A DNA stretch of 64,000 bases from Leisingera aquimarina DSM 24565 (GCF_000473165.1 NZ_KI421504.1:2340009-2404008); one strand, 5' to 3'; shown: positions 1 to 9,727, numbered from the stretch's first letter. Numbers and translations: made by a program. Notes: generated by a model not told the origin, from the sequence alone.

Positions 1-1
1 C

Positions 2-820
2 GAGCGGCCCGATGCCGTCATTGGCTTTGGCGGCTACCCGTCAATCCCGGCGCTTGGGGCGGCGACGCTTTTGAAGCTGCCGCGGATGATCCATGAACAG
101 AACGGCGTGCTGGGCCGGGTGAACCAGATCTTTGCCAAACGGGTAGCCGGGGTGGCCTGCGGCACCTGGCCGACCGCGTTGCCCGAAGGTGTCGCGCATG
201 AGCACGTGGGCAACCCGGTGCGCAGCGCGGTGATGGAGCGGGCGGGTGCGGCGTATATTCCGCCGGGCGATTACCCGATGTCCCTGCTGGTGATGGGCGG
301 CAGCCAGGGCGCGCGGATCCTCTCTGACGTGGTGCCGGCGGCGGTTGCCGCGCTGCCCGATGGCATCCGCCGGTATCTGCGGGTGTCGCATCAGGCACGC
401 GAAGAAGACTTGGGCCGGGTCAATGCGTTTTACGCCGACCACGGCGTTAATGCCGATGTGCAGACGTTCTTTGCCGACGTGCCCGCGCGGATGTCGGAGG
501 CGCAGCTGGTGATCTCGCGTTCGGGGGCGTCGTCGGTGGCGGACATCTCGGTCATCGGACGGCCCTCGATCCTGATCCCCTTTGCCGCAGCCGCCGGTGA
601 CCATCAAAGCGCCAACGCCCGTGGGCTGGTTGACGCCAATGCCGCCGTGATGATCCCGGAAAGCGCCCTTGATATCCCGGTGCTGGCAGAGCATATGGGC
701 GCAATTCTGAGTAACCCGCAGGCTGCGGTGAAAATGTCGGCAGCCGCACTGAGCGCCGGGATTCCCGATGCCACCGAGCGATTGGCGGCACTGGTCGAGC
801 AACTGGCCGAGGAAGGATAA
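2..820 (+). CDS. murG: MurG, UDP-GlcNAc:lipid I N-acetylglucosaminyltransferase (5-prime truncated)
   Basis: MurG transfers GlcNAc from UDP-GlcNAc to lipid I on the inner face of the membrane, giving lipid II. The reading frame is open from the left window edge and 272 C-terminal residues are visible; the family is usually about 360 residues, so roughly 90 are missing because of the window edge. Visible family motifs are [11 protein letters not shown] near the edge, [18 protein letters not shown] at about visible residue 99, and the donor-binding stretch [19 protein letters not shown]. The stop is 5 nt before the murC ATG, consistent with one operon. The neighbours are those expected of a division and cell-wall cluster. 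Confidence 0.95.
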   Translation, partial: ERPDAVIGFGGYPSIPALGAATLLKLPRMIHEQNGVLGRVNQIFAKRVAGVACGTWPTALPEGVAHEHVGNPVRSAVMERAGAAYIPPGDYPMSLLVMGGSQGARILSDVVPAAVAALPDGIRRYLRVSHQAREEDLGRVNAFYADHGVNADVQTFFADVPARMSEAQLVISRSGASSVADISVIGRPSILIPFAAAAGDHQSANARGLVDANAAVMIPESALDIPVLAEHMGAILSNPQAAVKMSAAALSAGIPDATERLAALVEQLAEEG

Positions 821-825
821 CTGTC

Positions 826-2223
826 ATGAACCCTGCAACCAAACTGCCCGGAGACGTCGGCCCGATCCATTTTGTGGGCATCGGCGGCATCGGCATGTCG
901 GGCATCGCCGAGGTGCTCTTGAACCTTGGCTATATGGTGCAGGGCTCGGATCTGAAATCCTCGAAAATCACCGCACGGCTGGAAGAGCTGGGCGCGCGGA
1001 TTTTTGTCGGCCAGAAGGCTGAAAACCTGGAGGAGGCCGCGGTTGTGGTGATCTCCTCGGCGATCAAACCGGGCAACCCGGAACTGGACGAGGCCCGCCT
1101 GCGCGGGCTGCCGGTGGTGCGCCGGGCCGACATGCTGGCGGAACTCATGCGGCTGAAATCCAACGTCGCCATTGCCGGCACCCACGGCAAGACCACCACC
1201 ACCACCATGATGGCCGAGCTGATGGTGGCCGGCGGCTTTGACCCCACCATCATCAACGGCGGCATCATTCACGCCTATGGTTCCAACGCGCGGATGGGGC
1301 AGGGCGAATGGATGGTGGTCGAGGCGGATGAAAGCGACGGCTCCTTCAACCGGCTGCCTGCGACCATTGCGGTGGTGACCAATATCGACCCCGAGCATAT
1401 GGAGCATTGGGGCGATTTCGACACCTTGCGCGACGGGTTCCTGGAGTTTGTCTCCAACATCCCATTCTACGGTGTCGCGGTCTGCTGCACCGACCATCCC
1501 GAAGTGCAGGCGCTGATCGGGCGGATTTCCGACCGCCGGGTGGTGACTTATGGCTTCAATGCGCAGGCCGATGTGCGGGCTGTGAACCTGACCTACAAGG
1601 GCGGCGTGGCCCATTTCGACGTGCACCTGCAGGCCGAGGACCGGGTGATCGAGGGCTGCACCCTGCCGATGCCGGGGGACCACAACGTCTCCAACGCCTT
1701 GTCCGCGGTTGCCGTGGCGCGGCATCTGGGCATGAACAGCACTGAAATCCGCGAGGCGCTGGCGGCGTTCGGCGGGGTGAACCGCCGCTTCACCAAGGTG
1801 GGTGAAGTGGATGGCGTCACCATTATCGACGACTATGGCCATCACCCGGTGGAGATCGCCGCGGTGCTGAAGGCGGCGCGCCAGGCCAGCGAAGGCCGGG
1901 TGATCGCAGTGCATCAGCCGCACCGCTATTCGCGCCTGTCGAACCTGTTCGACGATTTCTGCGCCTGTTTCAACGAGGCCGATGTGGTCGCCATTGCCGA
2001 GGTTTTTGCCGCCGGCGAAGACCCGATCGAAGGCGCCGGCCGCGATGATCTGGTGGCCGGTCTTATCCGCCACGGCCACCGCCACGCCCGCGCCATTCTT
2101 AGCGAAGAAGATCTGGAGCGCCTGGTGCGCGAACAGGCGCGTCCCGGTGATATGGTTGTCTGCCTTGGGGCGGGTACGATCAGCACATGGGCCAACGGGC
2201 TGCCGGATAGATTGCGCACCTAG
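826..2223 (+). CDS. murC: UDP-N-acetylmuramate--L-alanine ligase
   Basis: MurC is a cytoplasmic ATP-dependent ligase that adds L-alanine to UDP-MurNAc, the first step of the stem peptide. The 465-residue product has the N-terminal Rossmann motif [14 protein letters not shown] (about residues 18-31), the ATP-binding loop GTHGKTTTT (118-126), the central ADESDGSF segment, [15 protein letters not shown] and the C-terminal [10 protein letters not shown]. Length and domain order are those of a complete Mur ligase. The ATG lies 5 nt after murG, with a GGAAGG ribosome site inside the murG end. The next small ORF begins at the base after the murC stop, so translation is probably coupled. Confidence 0.97.
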   Translation: MNPATKLPGDVGPIHFVGIGGIGMSGIAEVLLNLGYMVQGSDLKSSKITARLEELGARIFVGQKAENLEEAAVVVISSAIKPGNPELDEARLRGLPVVRRADMLAELMRLKSNVAIAGTHGKTTTTTMMAELMVAGGFDPTIINGGIIHAYGSNARMGQGEWMVVEADESDGSFNRLPATIAVVTNIDPEHMEHWGDFDTLRDGFLEFVSNIPFYGVAVCCTDHPEVQALIGRISDRRVVTYGFNAQADVRAVNLTYKGGVAHFDVHLQAEDRVIEGCTLPMPGDHNVSNALSAVAVARHLGMNSTEIREALAAFGGVNRRFTKVGEVDGVTIIDDYGHHPVEIAAVLKAARQASEGRVIAVHQPHRYSRLSNLFDDFCACFNEADVVAIAEVFAAGEDPIEGAGRDDLVAGLIRHGHRHARAILSEEDLERLVREQARPGDMVVCLGAGTISTWANGLPDRLRT

Positions 2224-2472
2224 ATGCTAATCCTGGGCTTGTTTGCCATTCTTCTTGTGGGCGCATGCATCGGCGTTTTGCCCAGCTTGGTGTCTGGCTC
2301 CTTGTTTGTGCTGTTTGCGGGCGGTTTGGTTTACGAATACAGGGGAGCAGGTTCCATTGATTGGGTGACCTTCAAGTTCTTCTTGATTTTTTGGCTGCCC
2401 TTTGCCGTACCAGTTCTGTTAGCCGGGTTCTTTCTGGGGCGCTGGGCAAAGGGAGGAGAGATAGAGGAATGA
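2224..2472 (+). CDS. small two- or three-helix membrane protein, unknown function
   Basis: This 82-residue protein is not recognised. It is strongly hydrophobic: a segment at about residues 2-22 and another at about 53-72 look membrane-spanning, the intervening stretch is moderately hydrophobic, and the C-terminus is short and acidic (GGEIEE). Its ATG abuts the murC stop codon and its TGA overlaps the next ATG in an ATGA arrangement, so it sits in the murC operon and is probably translationally coupled on both sides. G+C appears lower than in murC. A role in envelope biogenesis is only a guess from position. Confidence 0.7.
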   Translation: MLILGLFAILLVGACIGVLPSLVSGSLFVLFAGGLVYEYRGAGSIDWVTFKFFLIFWLPFAVPVLLAGFFLGRWAKGGEIEE

Positions 2473-2717
2473 CGCTGTCGCTGACCCTGGCCGCCATCTG
2501 GGCGCTGACCGCCAATGTGCTGGCGATGATCCCGAGCCGGGACAACCTCTGGCGGCGCGCCTATGTGCTGATTGCACTGGGTATTCCGCTCCTGGGCTAT
2601 GTCACCTATGAAAACGGCCCCTGGTGGGGGCTGGCGGTGCTGCTGGCCGGCATGTCGGTGCTGCGCTGGCCGGTGATCTATCTGGGCCGGTGGATAAGGC
2701 GTGCGCTGGCTCGCTGA
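2469..2717 (+). CDS. DUF2484 family small membrane protein
   Basis: The 82-residue product has the profile of the DUF2484 family, known mainly from Rhodobacteraceae between murC and murB. It has a first hydrophobic segment LTLAAIWALTANVLAMIP, a second around LIALGIPLLGYVTY, a third around WWGLAVLLAGMSVL, and a basic tail ending in RRALAR. The start is the ATG of the ATGA overlap with the preceding ORF. Function is unknown. Its retention between two peptidoglycan-precursor genes suggests a link to the envelope, but nothing in the sequence proves it. Confidence 0.8.
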   Translation: MTLSLTLAAIWALTANVLAMIPSRDNLWRRAYVLIALGIPLLGYVTYENGPWWGLAVLLAGMSVLRWPVIYLGRWIRRALAR

Positions 2718-2838
2718 CGGCGGCGGATTGCTGCCGCGTGTTTACAAAATGTTTCCGGCTTTGCCACTGCTTATACGGTAGTACCGTTTTTTGTCGTGTT
2801 GAAGCCGGCCCGCGGACTGCCGGCCGCGGGGTTTGGCA

Positions 2839-3177
2839 ATGGTGGCAGTTACTGCAATTTGGCTGGCTATTGGAGCGGTTTGGCTGATCGGCTTCTATTT
2901 TCTTGCCCGCCAGCGGTGGCAATGGCCGGCTGCGGGCCTGGTGCTAGTTTGGGCGCTGGTGCTGATATGGCTGGGGCTGGGCCTGTGCTTGGAGGATCAC
3001 CAGCACAATAGCCGCGAGATCGCGTTGGCTCTTTATTTTGGCGGGCATCTTGTTTACGGACTATGCGCGTTCACTGGCTGGAACTTGGGACGGAAAAGAC
3101 GATGGCGGCGCAAATTGAAGGGGTACTACCAGCGGCTCGCGGGCGGCTCTTGGAAGGCAAGCCGCTGGCGGACTTGA
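2839..3177 (+). CDS. putative three-helix membrane protein overlapping murB
   Basis: This 112-residue hypothetical protein starts at an ATG at 2839; an in-frame TTG lies six bases earlier. Three hydrophobic stretches can be seen: about residues 3-20, 29-49 and 62-80. They are followed by a very basic tail ([10 protein letters not shown]) that would be cytoplasmic. The last 76 bases run inside the murB coding region in another frame, which is unusual and lowers confidence. The helices are clean and position after DUF2484 suggests a third small membrane gene in the cluster, but a non-coding explanation is possible. No family recognised. Confidence 0.5.
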   Translation: MVAVTAIWLAIGAVWLIGFYFLARQRWQWPAAGLVLVWALVLIWLGLGLCLEDHQHNSREIALALYFGGHLVYGLCAFTGWNLGRKRRWRRKLKGYYQRLAGGSWKASRWRT

Positions 3178-4043
3178 CTTGGCTGCGCGTGGGCGGGCCT
3201 GCGGACTGTTTGTTCCAGCCTGCGGACATTGACGATTTGGCAGCATTCCTGCGCGGTCTCGATTCTGCTGTGCCTGTTTTCCCGATGGGGGTGGGGTCGA
3301 ACCTGATTGTGCGCGACGGCGGCTTGCGGGCGGTGGTGGTGCGGCTGGGCCGGGGCTTCAACGGTATTGACACAGATGGCGAAACCGTCACCGCGGGTGC
3401 CGCGGCGCTGGATGCCCATGTGGCGAAGCGTGCGGCAGATGCGGGTATCGACCTGACCTTTCTTCGTACCATTCCCGGCTCAATCGGCGGCGCAGTGCGG
3501 ATGAATGCGGGCTGTTACGGCAGCTACACCGCAGATGTGTTCGTGTCAGCCACCATCGTCACCCGCGAGGGTGAGATCCGCGAGATCACCGCAGAAGAAT
3601 TGAGCTTTGAGTACCGCCAGACCGCCTTCCCTGAGGGTGCGGTGCTGGTTTCGGCCAAACTGCGCGGACCCAAGGGCAATCCGGCAGAGCTGCACGCCCG
3701 AATGGAGGCGCAGCTGCAGAAGCGCGATGAGACCCAGCCGACCCGCGACCGCTCGGCCGGTTCCACCTTCCGCAATCCGGCGGGATTCTCATCCACAGGC
3801 CGTGCGGATGACGTGCATGATCTGAAAGCCTGGAAGGTGATTGACAACGCCGGTATGCGCGGTGCGCAGCGCGGCGGTGCGCTGATGAGCGAGAAGCATT
3901 CCAACTTCCTGATCAACACCGGTGGCGCAACTGCCGCAGATTTGGAAGGTCTGGGCGAAGATGTGCGGAAAAAGGTTTACGATGAATCCGGCATCACGCT
4001 AGAATGGGAAATCATGCGGATTGGTGACCCGCTTCCCGAATAA
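3102..4043 (+). CDS. murB: UDP-N-acetylenolpyruvoylglucosamine reductase
   Basis: MurB is a cytoplasmic FAD enzyme that reduces UDP-GlcNAc-enolpyruvate to UDP-MurNAc with NADPH. The 313-residue product carries the FAD-binding stretch ([13 protein letters not shown], then [17 protein letters not shown]), the [16 protein letters not shown] motif, the YRQTAFP segment and the C-terminal GSTFRNP and [19 protein letters not shown] elements. I chose the ATG at 3102 (MAAQIEGVL) over an in-frame ATG at 3063, because it follows purine-rich sequence and the longer form would add 13 atypical residues. It overlaps the end of the preceding small ORF. A gap of about 300 bp follows before ddl. Confidence 0.95.
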   Translation: MAAQIEGVLPAARGRLLEGKPLADLTWLRVGGPADCLFQPADIDDLAAFLRGLDSAVPVFPMGVGSNLIVRDGGLRAVVVRLGRGFNGIDTDGETVTAGAAALDAHVAKRAADAGIDLTFLRTIPGSIGGAVRMNAGCYGSYTADVFVSATIVTREGEIREITAEELSFEYRQTAFPEGAVLVSAKLRGPKGNPAELHARMEAQLQKRDETQPTRDRSAGSTFRNPAGFSSTGRADDVHDLKAWKVIDNAGMRGAQRGGALMSEKHSNFLINTGGATAADLEGLGEDVRKKVYDESGITLEWEIMRIGDPLPE

Positions 4044-4341
4044 CTGGAAAACCTGAGTGCTTACAAAGGCTTCTCTGGCCGCAGCTTGGGGTGGCCATAT
4101 GGCTCCGGAGGGGCGCGGGCAGCGGCAATTGTTAAACGTGGTAAAGGCATCATTAACGCTCCGGTAAGATTTTGGGCGGTAGGGTGCCGAAGAGGCGGCG
4201 CAGATCCGCTGATAATACAAGGGGCGTGCAGCCCCGCAAAAAAATCAGCCGGACCTAACCGGCGCAAACACATAATGCGGGCCTGTTCCAGGCTCCAAGA
4301 AACAGGGGCGCAAAGCCCCGCATGTATTGAGGCGCTTCGTG
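4044..4341. other. murB-ddl intergenic region with two near-identical small hairpins
   Basis: This stretch of about 298 bp holds no convincing gene. It contains two five-base-pair hairpins with the same arms, GGGGC/GCCCC, at 4221-4235 and 4305-4319. Each is followed by GCA-rich sequence, the first by a run of seven A. Two TTAA cores at 4132-4135 and 4153-4156 lie 21 bp apart (two helical turns) and could be regulator half sites. A ddl promoter probably lies here, since ddl is otherwise detached from murB, but no clear -35/-10 pair was seen. Confidence 0.4.
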
Positions 4342-5262
4342 GTGAGTAAGTCGAGCAGGGCACTCCCGAAAGTCGCGGTGCTGATGGGTGGCCCGTCAGC
4401 CGAACGCGAAGTATCGCTGTCCAGCGGCCGTGAATGCGCGGCCGCTTTGCGCGGTGAGGGGTTCGAGGTTGTCGAGGTGGATGCAGGCCGGGACCTGCAC
4501 GCGCGTCTGGCGGATATCAAGCCGGATGTGGTGTTCAATGCGCTGCACGGGCGCTGGGGCGAAGACGGCTGCGTGCAAGGCGTGCTGGAATGGCTGGGAC
4601 TGCCCTATACCCATTCCGGGGTGCTTGCCTCGTCGCTGGCAATGGACAAGCAGCGCTCCAAGGAAGTCTACCGTGCCGCCGGGTTGCCGGTTGTCGAAAG
4701 CGGCTTGTTTGCCAAGGGTGACGTGATGGCGGGCCATGTGATGGCGCCGCCCTATGTGGTGAAGCCCAACAACGAAGGCTCTAGTGTCGGCATCTATATC
4801 GTGCATGAGGCCGCCAATGGCCCGCCGCAGCTGTCCGAGGAAATGCCTGCCGAAGTGATGGTTGAGACCTATGCGCCGGGGCGCGAGCTGACCACCACAG
4901 TGATTGGGGACAGGGCGTTGACCGTAACAGATATTCTGACCGATGGCTGGTACGATTACGACGCCAAATACAAGCCTGGCGGATCGCGCCATGTGCTGCC
5001 TGCGGATTTGCCGCGGGAAATCCATGACCTGTGCCTGGACTATGCGCTGAAGGCGCATGAGGTGCTGGGCTGCCGCGGTGTCAGCCGCACCGATTTCCGC
5101 TGGGATGAGGCGCGCGGCGCCAGCGGGCTGATTCTGCTGGAAACCAACACCCAGCCCGGCATGACGCCGACCTCTTTGGTGCCGGAGCAGGCAGCGTATC
5201 TAGGCATGACCTTCGGCGAACTCTGCGCCTGGATGGTGGAGGATGCTTCATGCAACCGCTGA
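4342..5262 (+). CDS. ddl: D-alanine--D-alanine ligase
   Basis: Ddl is a cytoplasmic ATP-grasp enzyme that makes D-Ala-D-Ala for the peptidoglycan stem. The 306-residue protein shows the N-terminal [19 protein letters not shown] motif, the [13 protein letters not shown] and [15 protein letters not shown] segments, the ATP-grasp [13 protein letters not shown] strand and the C-terminal [20 protein letters not shown] metal-binding stretch. The start is not ATG. GTG at 4342 or 4339 sits 9 or 6 bases after a GAGG ribosome site at 4329-4332, and I prefer 4342 because it gives the usual short N-terminus. The end overlaps ftsQ by 13 bp, so the two are translationally linked. Confidence 0.93.
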   Translation: MSKSSRALPKVAVLMGGPSAEREVSLSSGRECAAALRGEGFEVVEVDAGRDLHARLADIKPDVVFNALHGRWGEDGCVQGVLEWLGLPYTHSGVLASSLAMDKQRSKEVYRAAGLPVVESGLFAKGDVMAGHVMAPPYVVKPNNEGSSVGIYIVHEAANGPPQLSEEMPAEVMVETYAPGRELTTTVIGDRALTVTDILTDGWYDYDAKYKPGGSRHVLPADLPREIHDLCLDYALKAHEVLGCRGVSRTDFRWDEARGASGLILLETNTQPGMTPTSLVPEQAAYLGMTFGELCAWMVEDASCNR

Positions 5263-6152
5263 AGGGGCGTTTCCGCCGCCGCAGCGGCGGCGGCGAGGGG
5301 CGGGCGGATCCGGCGCCGTCGCGTCTGAAGTACCGGTTGCAGCGCTGGATGCTGACGCCGGGTATCCGGTTCGGCCTGCGCATCGGGGTGCCGTTTTGCC
5401 TGATTTTTGCGGCGGGCAGTGCCTACCTGGCGGATGAAACCCGCCGTGCCGCGTTGCAGGGGCTGGTCAGCGATGCCCGCGCCGCAATCGAGGAACGCCC
5501 CGAGTTCATGGTTAATGTGATGGCGGTGGACGGGGCGGGCGCCAGCGTGGCGCAGGACATCCGCGAGGTGGTACCGGCAGATTTTCCCGTCAGTTCCTTT
5601 GATCTGGATCTGGAGCGGATCCGCGATGTGATCACCGGGCTGGACCCGGTCAAGACCGCACGCGTGCGGATCCGCCCCGGCGGCATCCTGCAAGTGGACG
5701 TCGAGGAACGCGTGCCGGTGCTGATCTGGCGCAGCCGCGAAGGGTTGGCGCTGCTGGATGAAAACGGCATTCACGTGGCCGAGCTGGGCCGCCGCAACCT
5801 GCACCCGAACCTGCCGCTTATCGCCGGCAAGGGGGCCGATCAGCACGCGGCGCAGGCGCTGCGGCTGTTTGCGGCGGCCAAGCCGCTGGGGCCGCGGCTG
5901 CGCGGACTGGTCCGAGTGGGCGAGCGGCGCTGGGACGTGGTGCTGGACCGCAAGCAGCGGATCATGCTGCCGGCGGAGCAGCCGCAGCGCGCGCTGGAGC
6001 GGGTGCTGGCGGTGAGTGAGGTACAGGATTTGCTGGAACGCGATGTGGCAGCGGTGGATATGCGCCTGGCTGGGCGCCCGACCGTGCGTATGACCGAAAA
6101 CTCAGTGGAAAACTGGTGGCGGATCCGGCAGCTGAATGGGGGCGGGCAGTAG
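5250..6152 (+). CDS. ftsQ: cell division protein FtsQ
   Basis: FtsQ is a bitopic inner-membrane divisome protein that bridges early and late division proteins. The 300-residue product has a basic cytoplasmic N-terminus ([14 protein letters not shown]), one transmembrane helix at about residues 45-63 ([21 protein letters not shown]), then a POTRA-type domain at about 80-150 beginning [15 protein letters not shown] and containing the [20 protein letters not shown] strand set. The FtsQ/DivIB beta domain follows. The ATG lies within the ddl end, and ftsA begins one base after its stop. Sequence is divergent from enterobacterial FtsQ, as usual, but position and topology settle it. Confidence 0.93.
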   Translation: MQPLKGRFRRRSGGGEGRADPAPSRLKYRLQRWMLTPGIRFGLRIGVPFCLIFAAGSAYLADETRRAALQGLVSDARAAIEERPEFMVNVMAVDGAGASVAQDIREVVPADFPVSSFDLDLERIRDVITGLDPVKTARVRIRPGGILQVDVEERVPVLIWRSREGLALLDENGIHVAELGRRNLHPNLPLIAGKGADQHAAQALRLFAAAKPLGPRLRGLVRVGERRWDVVLDRKQRIMLPAEQPQRALERVLAVSEVQDLLERDVAAVDMRLAGRPTVRMTENSVENWWRIRQLNGGGQ

Positions 6153-6153
6153 C

Positions 6154-7488
6154 ATGACAGATCTCTATCAATCGCAGCGGGCCATGCGGCAGATGCGGCG
6201 CCAGGCGATGCAGCGCGGCGTAGTGGCCATTCTGGATGTGGGCAGTTCCAAGATCGCTTGCCTGGTGCTGCGGTTCGACGGTTCCGGGCGGCTGAGCGAA
6301 GACGGCTCGATCGGGGCCTTGGCCGGGCAGTCGGGGTTCCGGGTGATCGGCGCGGCGACCACGCGGTCGCGCGGTGTTCAGTTCGGCGAAATCAACGCCA
6401 TGCAGGAAACCGAACGCGCCATCCGTACCGCGGTGCAGGCGGCGCAGAAGATGGCAGAAGTGCGGGTTGATCACGTGATCGCCTGTTTCTCCGGCGCCAA
6501 TCCGCGCTCATACGGTCTGGATTCCAAGCTGGATCTTGAAGGCCAGGTGGTCTCGGAGCATGAGGTGGCGCAGGTGCTGGCGTCCTGCGAAGTGCCGGAA
6601 TACGGCGCGGGCCGCGAGGTGATACATGCGCAGCCGGTGAATTTTGCACTGGATAACCGCTCGGGCCTGGGCGATCCGCGGGGCCAGATGGGGCAGACCC
6701 TGGCGGTCGACATGCATATGCTGACGGTGGATGCCATCGCGGTGCAAAACCTGGTGCGCTGCATCCAGCGCTGCGATCTGGAATTGGCGGGGATTGCCTC
6801 CTCGGCCTATGCTTCGGGATTTTCGGCGCTGGTCGAGGACGAGCAGGAGCTGGGGGCGGCCTGTATCGACATGGGCGGCGGCTCCACTTCGATCTCGGTC
6901 TTCATGAAGAAACATATGATCTATGCCGACGCGGTGCGTCTGGGCGGTGATCACATCACCAGTGACATTTCGATGGGGCTGGGGGTGCCGCTGACCAATG
7001 CCGAGCGGATCAAGACCTTTTGCGGCGGGGTGCATGCCACCGGTGCCGACGACCGTGACATGATCGATATCGGCGGGGATACCGGCGATTGGGAGCATGA
7101 CCGCCGCACTGTCAGCCGCGCCGAGCTGATCGGCATCATGCGGCCCCGTGTGGAGGAAATCCTGGAAGAGGTGCGCACACGGCTGGATGCAGCCGGGTTC
7201 GAGTACCTTCCCAGCCAGCAGATCGTGCTGACCGGCGGTTCCAGCCAGATCATGGGGCTGGACGGGCTGGCGAGCCGGATCCTGGGCCAGCAGGTGCGGC
7301 TGGGCCGCCCGCTGCGGGTGCATGGCCTGCCGCAATCGGCGACCGGTCCGGGCTTTGCCTCGGCGGTGGGGCTGTGCCTGTTTGCCGCCCATCCGCAGGA
7401 CGAATGGTGGGATTTCGAGATGCCCGCCAGCCGTCATCCGGCGGGCACTTTGGGACGGGCCGTGCGCTGGTTCCGGGACAACTGGTAA
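6154..7488 (+). CDS. ftsA: cell division protein FtsA
   Basis: FtsA is an actin-like ATPase that tethers FtsZ to the membrane through a C-terminal amphipathic helix. The 444-residue product has the phosphate-1 motif VAILDVGSSKIACLVL near residue 25, the SHS2/1C insertion with VDHVIACFSG, phosphate-2 CIDMGGGSTSISVF at about 235-248, the adenosine motif QIVLTGGSSQIMGL, and a C-terminal helix GRAVRWFRDNW with the expected aromatic/basic face. I chose ATG 6154, one base after the ftsQ stop, rather than an in-frame ATG at 6136 inside ftsQ. A strong hairpin follows the gene. Confidence 0.95.
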   Translation: MTDLYQSQRAMRQMRRQAMQRGVVAILDVGSSKIACLVLRFDGSGRLSEDGSIGALAGQSGFRVIGAATTRSRGVQFGEINAMQETERAIRTAVQAAQKMAEVRVDHVIACFSGANPRSYGLDSKLDLEGQVVSEHEVAQVLASCEVPEYGAGREVIHAQPVNFALDNRSGLGDPRGQMGQTLAVDMHMLTVDAIAVQNLVRCIQRCDLELAGIASSAYASGFSALVEDEQELGAACIDMGGGSTSISVFMKKHMIYADAVRLGGDHITSDISMGLGVPLTNAERIKTFCGGVHATGADDRDMIDIGGDTGDWEHDRRTVSRAELIGIMRPRVEEILEEVRTRLDAAGFEYLPSQQIVLTGGSSQIMGLDGLASRILGQQVRLGRPLRVHGLPQSATGPGFASAVGLCLFAAHPQDEWWDFEMPASRHPAGTLGRAVRWFRDNW

Positions 7489-7856
7489 GCCGTTTTTCAA
7501 TTCTGCCTGACGGGTCAAAGAGGGCGTGACAGCGCCGGAAGGACCCGTTAGGTTGTTCTTAACGTCCGCGGCAAACGCGGCGATTCAGCAGGCCGGGCAG
7601 TGGCCAGCCACGTATCAGGAAATATGTCTTCCGCAGAAGTGATTTTGCGGATGCGACATCTGTGTTGTGTGCGGCTTGTGCTGAATCCCCAATATCTGCT
7701 AGGGACGGCGAAATACCGCGGTTTAGGCCTTAGAATGAGGCCGTATTTTGTGGCTCGTTGTGCTTTTTGGGATGACGAAACAGCCTCTGCGCGGTAAGAT
7801 TATGGTAATAGCACAGGAAAAAGCCCTTTGCGGGAAGGGCGGGTAACACAGGCGGT
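7489..7856. other. ftsA-ftsZ intergenic region (about 370 bp), likely ftsZ promoter region
   Basis: No credible gene lies here; a 65-codon GTG ORF at 7600 has no family resemblance and no good ribosome site. The left part carries the hairpin at 7506-7552 and a second small hairpin CCGCG-GCAAA-CGCGG at 7566-7580. The right half becomes AT-richer (7725-7830) and would suit promoters. In other alphaproteobacteria ftsZ has its own cell-cycle promoters in this position. TTAAC occurs at about 7559 but no full CtrA box was found. Confidence 0.45.
7506..7560 (+). terminator. hairpin with U-rich tail after ftsA
   Basis: An 11-bp stem (7506-7516 with 7542-7552, one G-T pair) encloses a 25-nt loop that itself can fold as GGCG/CGCC. 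The stem is followed by TTGTTCTT. It begins 17 bp after the ftsA stop. It looks like an intrinsic terminator or attenuator that separates ftsQA from ftsZ. The tail is not a pure T run, so read-through is likely. Confidence 0.5.
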
Positions 7857-9566
7857 ATGAGCATGACGTTGAATCTTTCGATGCCCGGGCAGGAAGAGTT
7901 AAAGCCGAAGATCACGGTATTTGGTGTCGGCGGGGCCGGCGGCAACGCCGTCAACAACATGATTGCCAAGGAGTTGGACGGCGTTGAATTCGTCGTGGCC
8001 AATACCGACGCGCAGGCGCTGCAGCAGGCATCGGCCAAAAGCCGCATTCAGCTGGGTGTGAAAGTCACCGAAGGCCTGGGCGCAGGCGCCCGCCCGCAGG
8101 TGGGTTCGGCCGCGGCAGAGGAAAGCATTGAGCAGATCGTCGACCATCTGGCGGGCGCGCATATGTGCTTTATCACTGCCGGCATGGGCGGCGGCACCGG
8201 CACCGGCGCGGCGCCGATCATCGCGCAGGCCGCGCGCGAATTGGGCGTGCTGACCGTCGGTGTTGTGACCAAGCCGTTCCAGTTTGAGGGCCTCAAGCGG
8301 ATGCGCCAAGCCGAAGCGGGTGTCGAAAGCCTGCAAAAGGTCGTCGATACACTGATCATCATCCCGAACCAGAACCTGTTCCGCCTGGCCAATGAAAAGA
8401 CCACCTTCACCGAGGCGTTCTCGATGGCGGATGACGTGCTGTATCAGGGCGTCAAAGGCGTCACTGACCTGATGGTGCGCCCGGGCCTGATCAACCTCGA
8501 CTTTGCCGACGTGCGCGCGGTGATGGATGAGATGGGCAAGGCGATGATGGGAACCGGCGAGGGCGAGGGCGAGGACCGTGCGGTTCAGGCCGCTGAGAAG
8601 GCGATTGCCAACCCGCTGCTGGACGAAATCAGCCTGCGCGGCGCGCGCGGCGTGCTGATCAATATCACCGGCTCGCATGACCTGACCCTGTTTGAACTGG
8701 ACGAAGCCGCCAACCGCATCCGCGAGGAAGTGGATCCGGACGCCAACATCATCGTCGGCTCGACACTGGACACCGGCATGGAAGGCAAGATGCGGGTTTC
8801 CGTTGTTGCCACCGGTATCGACGCGGTGGATGTGAACACCGAAATGCCGGTGCCGCGCCGTCCGATGTCGGCGCCTCTGCGCCAGACTGTCAGTGTTGAA
8901 GATACCCGTCCGGCACCGCTGGAACTGGAAACCCCGGTTGAGCAGCCTGCAGCAGCCGCGGCCGCCCCGGCCCCGGAGGCTGTTCAACCCGAAGCCGCCG
9001 CGCAGCTAGAAGAGCCGTCGCTGTTTGAAGAGATGAACGCGCAACAGGCCGCCGCGCAGGAGCAGGCTGAAGACATCTTTGAAGAGCCGGAACTGGTGGA
9101 CAACGACGGTCTGCCGCCGCCGGCCTATCAGCCGCAGGTTCCGGAATTCCGCCCGCAGGCAACAACACCCGAGCCGCAGCCCGACGCTTTTGTGGCGCCG
9201 AGGGCACCCGCTCCGGGCACCCCGTCGCCGCAAGCGCTGGAGCGCCTGCAGGCGGCGGCGCAGCGGGTTCAGCAGCCGCGCGCGGCTGCCGCCCCTGCCG
9301 CACCGGCACCGCAGCCGCAACAGCAGCAGAATGCGCAGCAGCAGCCCGACGGGCAGCGTCGCTTTGGTCTGAATTCCTTGATCCACCGGATGACCGGCAC
9401 GACCGACGCTCCGGCAGGCAAACAGCCGCCGCAGGCTGCACGCCAGCAGCCGGCCATGCAGGCCCCGGCCGCCGCGGCCCAGCAGCAGCCGGTGCAGGCG
9501 CAGCAGGCTGACCCGGACCAGGAACGCATCGAAATTCCCGCATTCCTGCGCCGCCAGGCAAACTGA
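7857..9566 (+). CDS. ftsZ: cell division protein FtsZ
   Basis: FtsZ is the tubulin-like GTPase that forms the Z ring. The 569-residue product has [13 protein letters not shown] near residue 23, the tubulin signature GGGTGTG at 111-117, the T7-loop [11 protein letters not shown], and ends the globular core around residue 325. A very long linker of about 220 residues follows, rich in Ala, Pro and Gln, and then the conserved C-terminal peptide [13 protein letters not shown] that binds FtsA and other partners. The long linker is typical of alphaproteobacteria. ATG 7857 is used; a second ATG at 7863 is also possible. A strong terminator follows. Confidence 0.97.
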   Translation: MSMTLNLSMPGQEELKPKITVFGVGGAGGNAVNNMIAKELDGVEFVVANTDAQALQQASAKSRIQLGVKVTEGLGAGARPQVGSAAAEESIEQIVDHLAGAHMCFITAGMGGGTGTGAAPIIAQAARELGVLTVGVVTKPFQFEGLKRMRQAEAGVESLQKVVDTLIIIPNQNLFRLANEKTTFTEAFSMADDVLYQGVKGVTDLMVRPGLINLDFADVRAVMDEMGKAMMGTGEGEGEDRAVQAAEKAIANPLLDEISLRGARGVLINITGSHDLTLFELDEAANRIREEVDPDANIIVGSTLDTGMEGKMRVSVVATGIDAVDVNTEMPVPRRPMSAPLRQTVSVEDTRPAPLELETPVEQPAAAAAAPAPEAVQPEAAAQLEEPSLFEEMNAQQAAAQEQAEDIFEEPELVDNDGLPPPAYQPQVPEFRPQATTPEPQPDAFVAPRAPAPGTPSPQALERLQAAAQRVQQPRAAAAPAAPAPQPQQQQNAQQQPDGQRRFGLNSLIHRMTGTTDAPAGKQPPQAARQQPAMQAPAAAAQQQPVQAQQADPDQERIEIPAFLRRQAN

Positions 9567-9586
9567 CGGTTCACAAAACTAACTGC

Positions 9587-9613
9587 AAAAGCCGCCTTCG
9601 GGCGGCTTTTTAT
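9587..9613 (+). terminator. intrinsic terminator of ftsZ
   Basis: A ten-base-pair perfect stem, AAAAGCCGCC at 9587-9596 and GGCGGCTTTT at 9601-9610, is closed by a very stable TTCG tetraloop and runs into a T-rich tail. It starts 21 bp after the ftsZ stop, so it should end the ftsZ transcript before lpxC. Confidence 0.9.
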
Positions 9614-9695
9614 TTGTGTATTTCAGTTATTTGCGCAATTTTGAGCGGTGATTTGCTTATCTGTTACAGTCATGTTTCAAACCGTTACAAAGATT

Positions 9696-9727
9696 GAGTT
9701 GTAGGTTTTTTTGCAAAACCTTAACTC
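9696..9727 (+). promoter_or_regulatory. imperfect 31-nt hairpin in the lpxC leader
   Basis: GAGTT (9696-9700) and AGGTTTT (9703-9709) pair with AAAACCT (9715-9721) and AACTC (9723-9727) around a TTTGC loop, leaving small bulges. It lies about 50 bp before the lpxC GTG start and after the ftsZ terminator. It could be a leader RNA hairpin, or dyad DNA at the promoter. Which of these applies cannot be told from the sequence. Confidence 0.45.

Noticed and set aside
604-2085. Minus-strand open frame of 493 codons opposite murC
   Set aside because: It mirrors the murC codon pattern, has no family resemblance and is a typical high-G+C antisense artefact.
4132-4156. CtrA-binding site before ddl
   Set aside because: The two TTAA cores are 17 bases apart instead of the seven required for the full CtrA box.
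7600-7797. 65-codon GTG ORF between ftsA and ftsZ
   Set aside because: No ribosome site, no family resemblance, odd composition.
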